Part shown: piece by piece, positions 6,001 through 7,802 of the stretch
Numbering within the stretch: the stretch's first letter is position 1
Layout: the number at the start of each line of letters is the position of its first letter
Source of the DNA: an uncultured Planctomycetia bacterium
Lineage (GTDB): Bacteria > Planctomycetota > UBA1135 > GCA-002686595
Direction of reading: 5' to 3'
DNA: 7,802 nt
Assembly: GCA_938003765.1 (NCBI GenBank)
Contig: CALKYE010000213.1
Span: 1 to 7,802, forward strand
Made by a program: the position numbers and the translations under genes
Notes under the pieces: generated by a model
Told to the model about the DNA's origin: nothing
Databases searched by the model: none
The model's input: only the letters and a program-made list of their open reading frames with translations

Positions 6001-7802
6001 ATGAACCAACGCATCGCCATCGCAATCGCCGCCGCCGCGCTCTCGGGTGCGGCCGCCGCACAGACGCTCGAAGTCGTCTACTGCGAGATCCCCACCAGCG
6101 CCAAGTCCGTCGTGCCCGGCGCGCTCAACCTCGCGGGAACGCCGACCGCGACCAACTTCCGCTCGATCGAAACCTTCATCCTCAGCCCGGACGCGTCGAC
6201 GTGGGTCCTGTCCGGACGCACGCAGCAGGGCAACCTCGAGGAGATCATCCTGCTCAAGGGCAGCGGCGTGAGCGGCTCCATGTTCATCCAAGAGGGCCAG
6301 CCCGTGCCCGCCGGCGCCCCCGGTGAGCTGGTCGAGTTCCTCGGAAGCGGCCTGGGACGCTTCAACAACCTCAACCAGTTCGCGATGTCGCTGCGCGCCC
6401 GCGGCGGCGTCGCGAGCGTGTTCCAGAAGGTGCTCGTGTGGAACGGCGCGAGCTGGTCGATTCCCACGCAGATGGGCGACCTCTACACCGGACTGGTCGA
6501 CATCATCGCCAATCCCAGCGGCGACGAGACCGTCGGCAACTCGGTCGGCTCGATCCACCTGCTCGACGACGGCCGCGTCGGCGCCCAGGACTCGAGCATC
6601 GGCAACATCTCCACCACCAAGCGCCCGGCGATCTTCTACGACCGCGCGATGTTCCATCAGACCAACGAAACGTCGGTGACGACGCTCAACGGGCTGGGCA
6701 CGGTGAATTGGGACACGCTCGACTCGAACAGCTTCTACACCTCGCCGGATGGCGCGCACTGGATCGCCGGGGGCGAGATCGTCGGCGGCACGAGCGGCAT
6801 CGACGTGCTCGTGTACGACGGTCAGGTCGTGATCGAAGTGGGTCAGCTCGTGCCGGGCTCCGGCATCACCTGCGGCGCGATCTTCGATCAACAGATCGCC
6901 GCCAACGGCGACTGGTTCGCGCGCGGCCGCGACAACTCGGGCACGGCAACCAGCGCGCCCGACTGGGCCGTGCGCAACGGAGTGCTGATCGCGCAGACCG
7001 GTGATCCGATCTCCGGCTCGGAGAACCTCGGCGACACGTTCTTCGCGTTCAACGGCAACTCCGCGGGCGACTGGGTGCTGGTGTCCAACACCGACAACGC
7101 CAACGCGGCCGCCAACGAAGTGCTGATCTGGAACGGCGCCGTGATCGCGCGCGAAGGCGATCCGGTCGACGTCGACGGCAACGGCATGTTCGACGACGGC
7201 GCGTTCCTCGGCCGCGGCAACTCGGCGCTGGCGTGCTTCCAGGCCAACGACGTGGCGCTGAGCGACACCAACGTCCTCTACTTCATCGCCTCGCTGAACG
7301 ACGGCTTCGGCTCGGACCTCGGCTCGCTGCCGTCGTTCGGCACGCCCGACGCGCTGTTCCGCGTCGCGCTCGTTCCGCAGTGCGGCACGGCGACGGCCTA
7401 CTGCACCGCCGGCACGACTTCGAACGGCTGCGTTGCGTCGATCTCGGGCAGTGGCACGCCCAGCGCGAGCGCGAGCTCGGGCTTCACGATCTCGGTCGCG
7501 AACGTCGAAGGCCAGCGCGCCGGACTCTTGTTCTACGGCGTCAACGGCCCGGTGGCGGCGACGTGGGGTGCGGGCGGCGCGAGCTTCCTGTGCGTGAAGA
7601 ACCCGACGCAACGCATGGGCTCGCAGTTGAGCGGCGGAACCTTCGGCGCGTGCGACGGCAGCTTCAGTCAGGACTGGAACGCCTACCGCTTCAACAACCC
7701 CGGCTCGCTCGGCAACCCGTTCTCGGGCGGCGACGTGGTCTGGGCGCAGGCCTGGTTCCGCGACCCGCCGGCCGTGAAGACCACCAACCTCTCGGACGGT
7801 CT
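6001..7802 (+). CDS. secreted repeat protein with planctomycete-type C-terminal Cys domain (partial)
   Basis: Function not recognised. Six hundred codons are visible and the frame runs off the right edge. The start is fixed by a signal peptide, MNQRIAIAIAAAALSGAAAA, with likely cleavage before Q21. Residues about 80-390 contain divergent repeats of roughly 50-60 residues, each with a beta strand ending in a WNG-like turn and then a GDPV-like turn: 94-103 (EGQPVP), 145-160 (VLVWNG...MGD), 269-285 (VLVYDG...GQLVPG), 323-337 (AVRNGVLIAQTGDPI) and 374-389 (VLIWNGAVIAREGDPV); 210-222 may be a degenerate copy. This size and pattern fit beta-propeller blades. Residues 390-398 (DVDGNGMFD) resemble a calcium-binding EF-hand/dockerin-like loop. 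From about 461 a second domain has C468, C477, C531 and C551, with GLLFYG, SFLCV, CDGSFSQDWN and VWAQAWFRDP. I remember this domain as a C-terminal module of many secreted planctomycete proteins, perhaps for surface attachment. By that comparison little of the protein is missing. No Shine-Dalgarno is present. Confidence 0.88.
   Translation, partial: MNQRIAIAIAAAALSGAAAAQTLEVVYCEIPTSAKSVVPGALNLAGTPTATNFRSIETFILSPDASTWVLSGRTQQGNLEEIILLKGSGVSGSMFIQEGQPVPAGAPGELVEFLGSGLGRFNNLNQFAMSLRARGGVASVFQKVLVWNGASWSIPTQMGDLYTGLVDIIANPSGDETVGNSVGSIHLLDDGRVGAQDSSIGNISTTKRPAIFYDRAMFHQTNETSVTTLNGLGTVNWDTLDSNSFYTSPDGAHWIAGGEIVGGTSGIDVLVYDGQVVIEVGQLVPGSGITCGAIFDQQIAANGDWFARGRDNSGTATSAPDWAVRNGVLIAQTGDPISGSENLGDTFFAFNGNSAGDWVLVSNTDNANAAANEVLIWNGAVIAREGDPVDVDGNGMFDDGAFLGRGNSALACFQANDVALSDTNVLYFIASLNDGFGSDLGSLPSFGTPDALFRVALVPQCGTATAYCTAGTTSNGCVASISGSGTPSASASSGFTISVANVEGQRAGLLFYGVNGPVAATWGAGGASFLCVKNPTQRMGSQLSGGTFGACDGSFSQDWNAYRFNNPGSLGNPFSGGDVVWAQAWFRDPPAVKTTNLSDG

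Noticed and set aside
5828..6061. 78-residue N-terminal extension of the metallopeptidase
   Set aside because: It would overlap the first 61 bases of the divergent secreted gene and precede a well-formed signal peptide; its composition is Arg/Gly-rich low complexity.
5992..7611. 539-codon minus-strand frame opposite the secreted repeat protein
   Set aside because: Its apparent repeats merely mirror the repeats of the plus-strand protein, which has a signal peptide and conserved Cys domain.
1..7802. tRNA, rRNA, CRISPR array, insertion sequence or riboswitch
   Set aside because: I looked for spaced direct repeats, terminal inverted repeats, transposase motifs and structured RNA signatures and saw none; nearly all of the window is accounted for by the four genes.

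Overview
The window is a GC-rich (by eye about 70%) bacterial chromosomal segment, most likely from a planctomycete. The main pointer is the cysteine-containing C-terminal domain of the secreted protein at the right end. From memory, this type is typical of large extracellular proteins in deep-branching marine planctomycetes of the Engelhardtia/Pla163/Poly30 kind. None of the four genes has a convincing Shine-Dalgarno sequence, and secreted proteins with PPC-like, Big_5-like and propeller-like repeats fit the same picture. The lineage is an inference; the gene calls do not depend on it.

Four genes fill the window in strictly alternating orientation (<- -> <- ->), so none shares an operon with another gene seen here. 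(1) 2-934, minus: lipoyl synthase LipA, complete except for a few C-terminal residues lost at the left edge. (2) 1153-4407, plus: a 1084-residue protein with a putative signal peptide, a PPC-like beta domain, a TPR array and a C-terminal CHAT (caspase-like) peptidase domain with an intact His/Cys dyad. (3) 4412-5827, minus: a 471-residue secreted putative zinc metallopeptidase with an HELCH motif, resembling DUF4932 proteins, plus a C-terminal Big_5-like Ig domain. (4) 6001 to the right edge, plus: a secreted protein of at least 600 residues with WNG...GDPV-type repeats and the planctomycete-type C-terminal Cys domain, cut by the window end.

The two peptidase genes converge tail to tail with 4 bp between their stop codons. 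Both stops lie inside a perfect 20-bp palindrome (4400-4419). The metallopeptidase and the repeat protein diverge from a 173-bp gap that holds three GAGCG repeats on a 9-bp period, a small hairpin and four CCCTCC hexamers, the last abutting the ATG. LipA and the CHAT gene diverge from a 218-bp gap with one short hairpin.

LipA is housekeeping cofactor synthesis. The other three products all appear to be exported, so the right three quarters of the window looks like a cell-envelope or secretome locus rather than an intracellular defence island. No RNA gene, mobile element, CRISPR array or origin was seen. The most noteworthy items are the palindrome carrying both stop codons and the pairing of two apparently exported proteases of unrelated classes.
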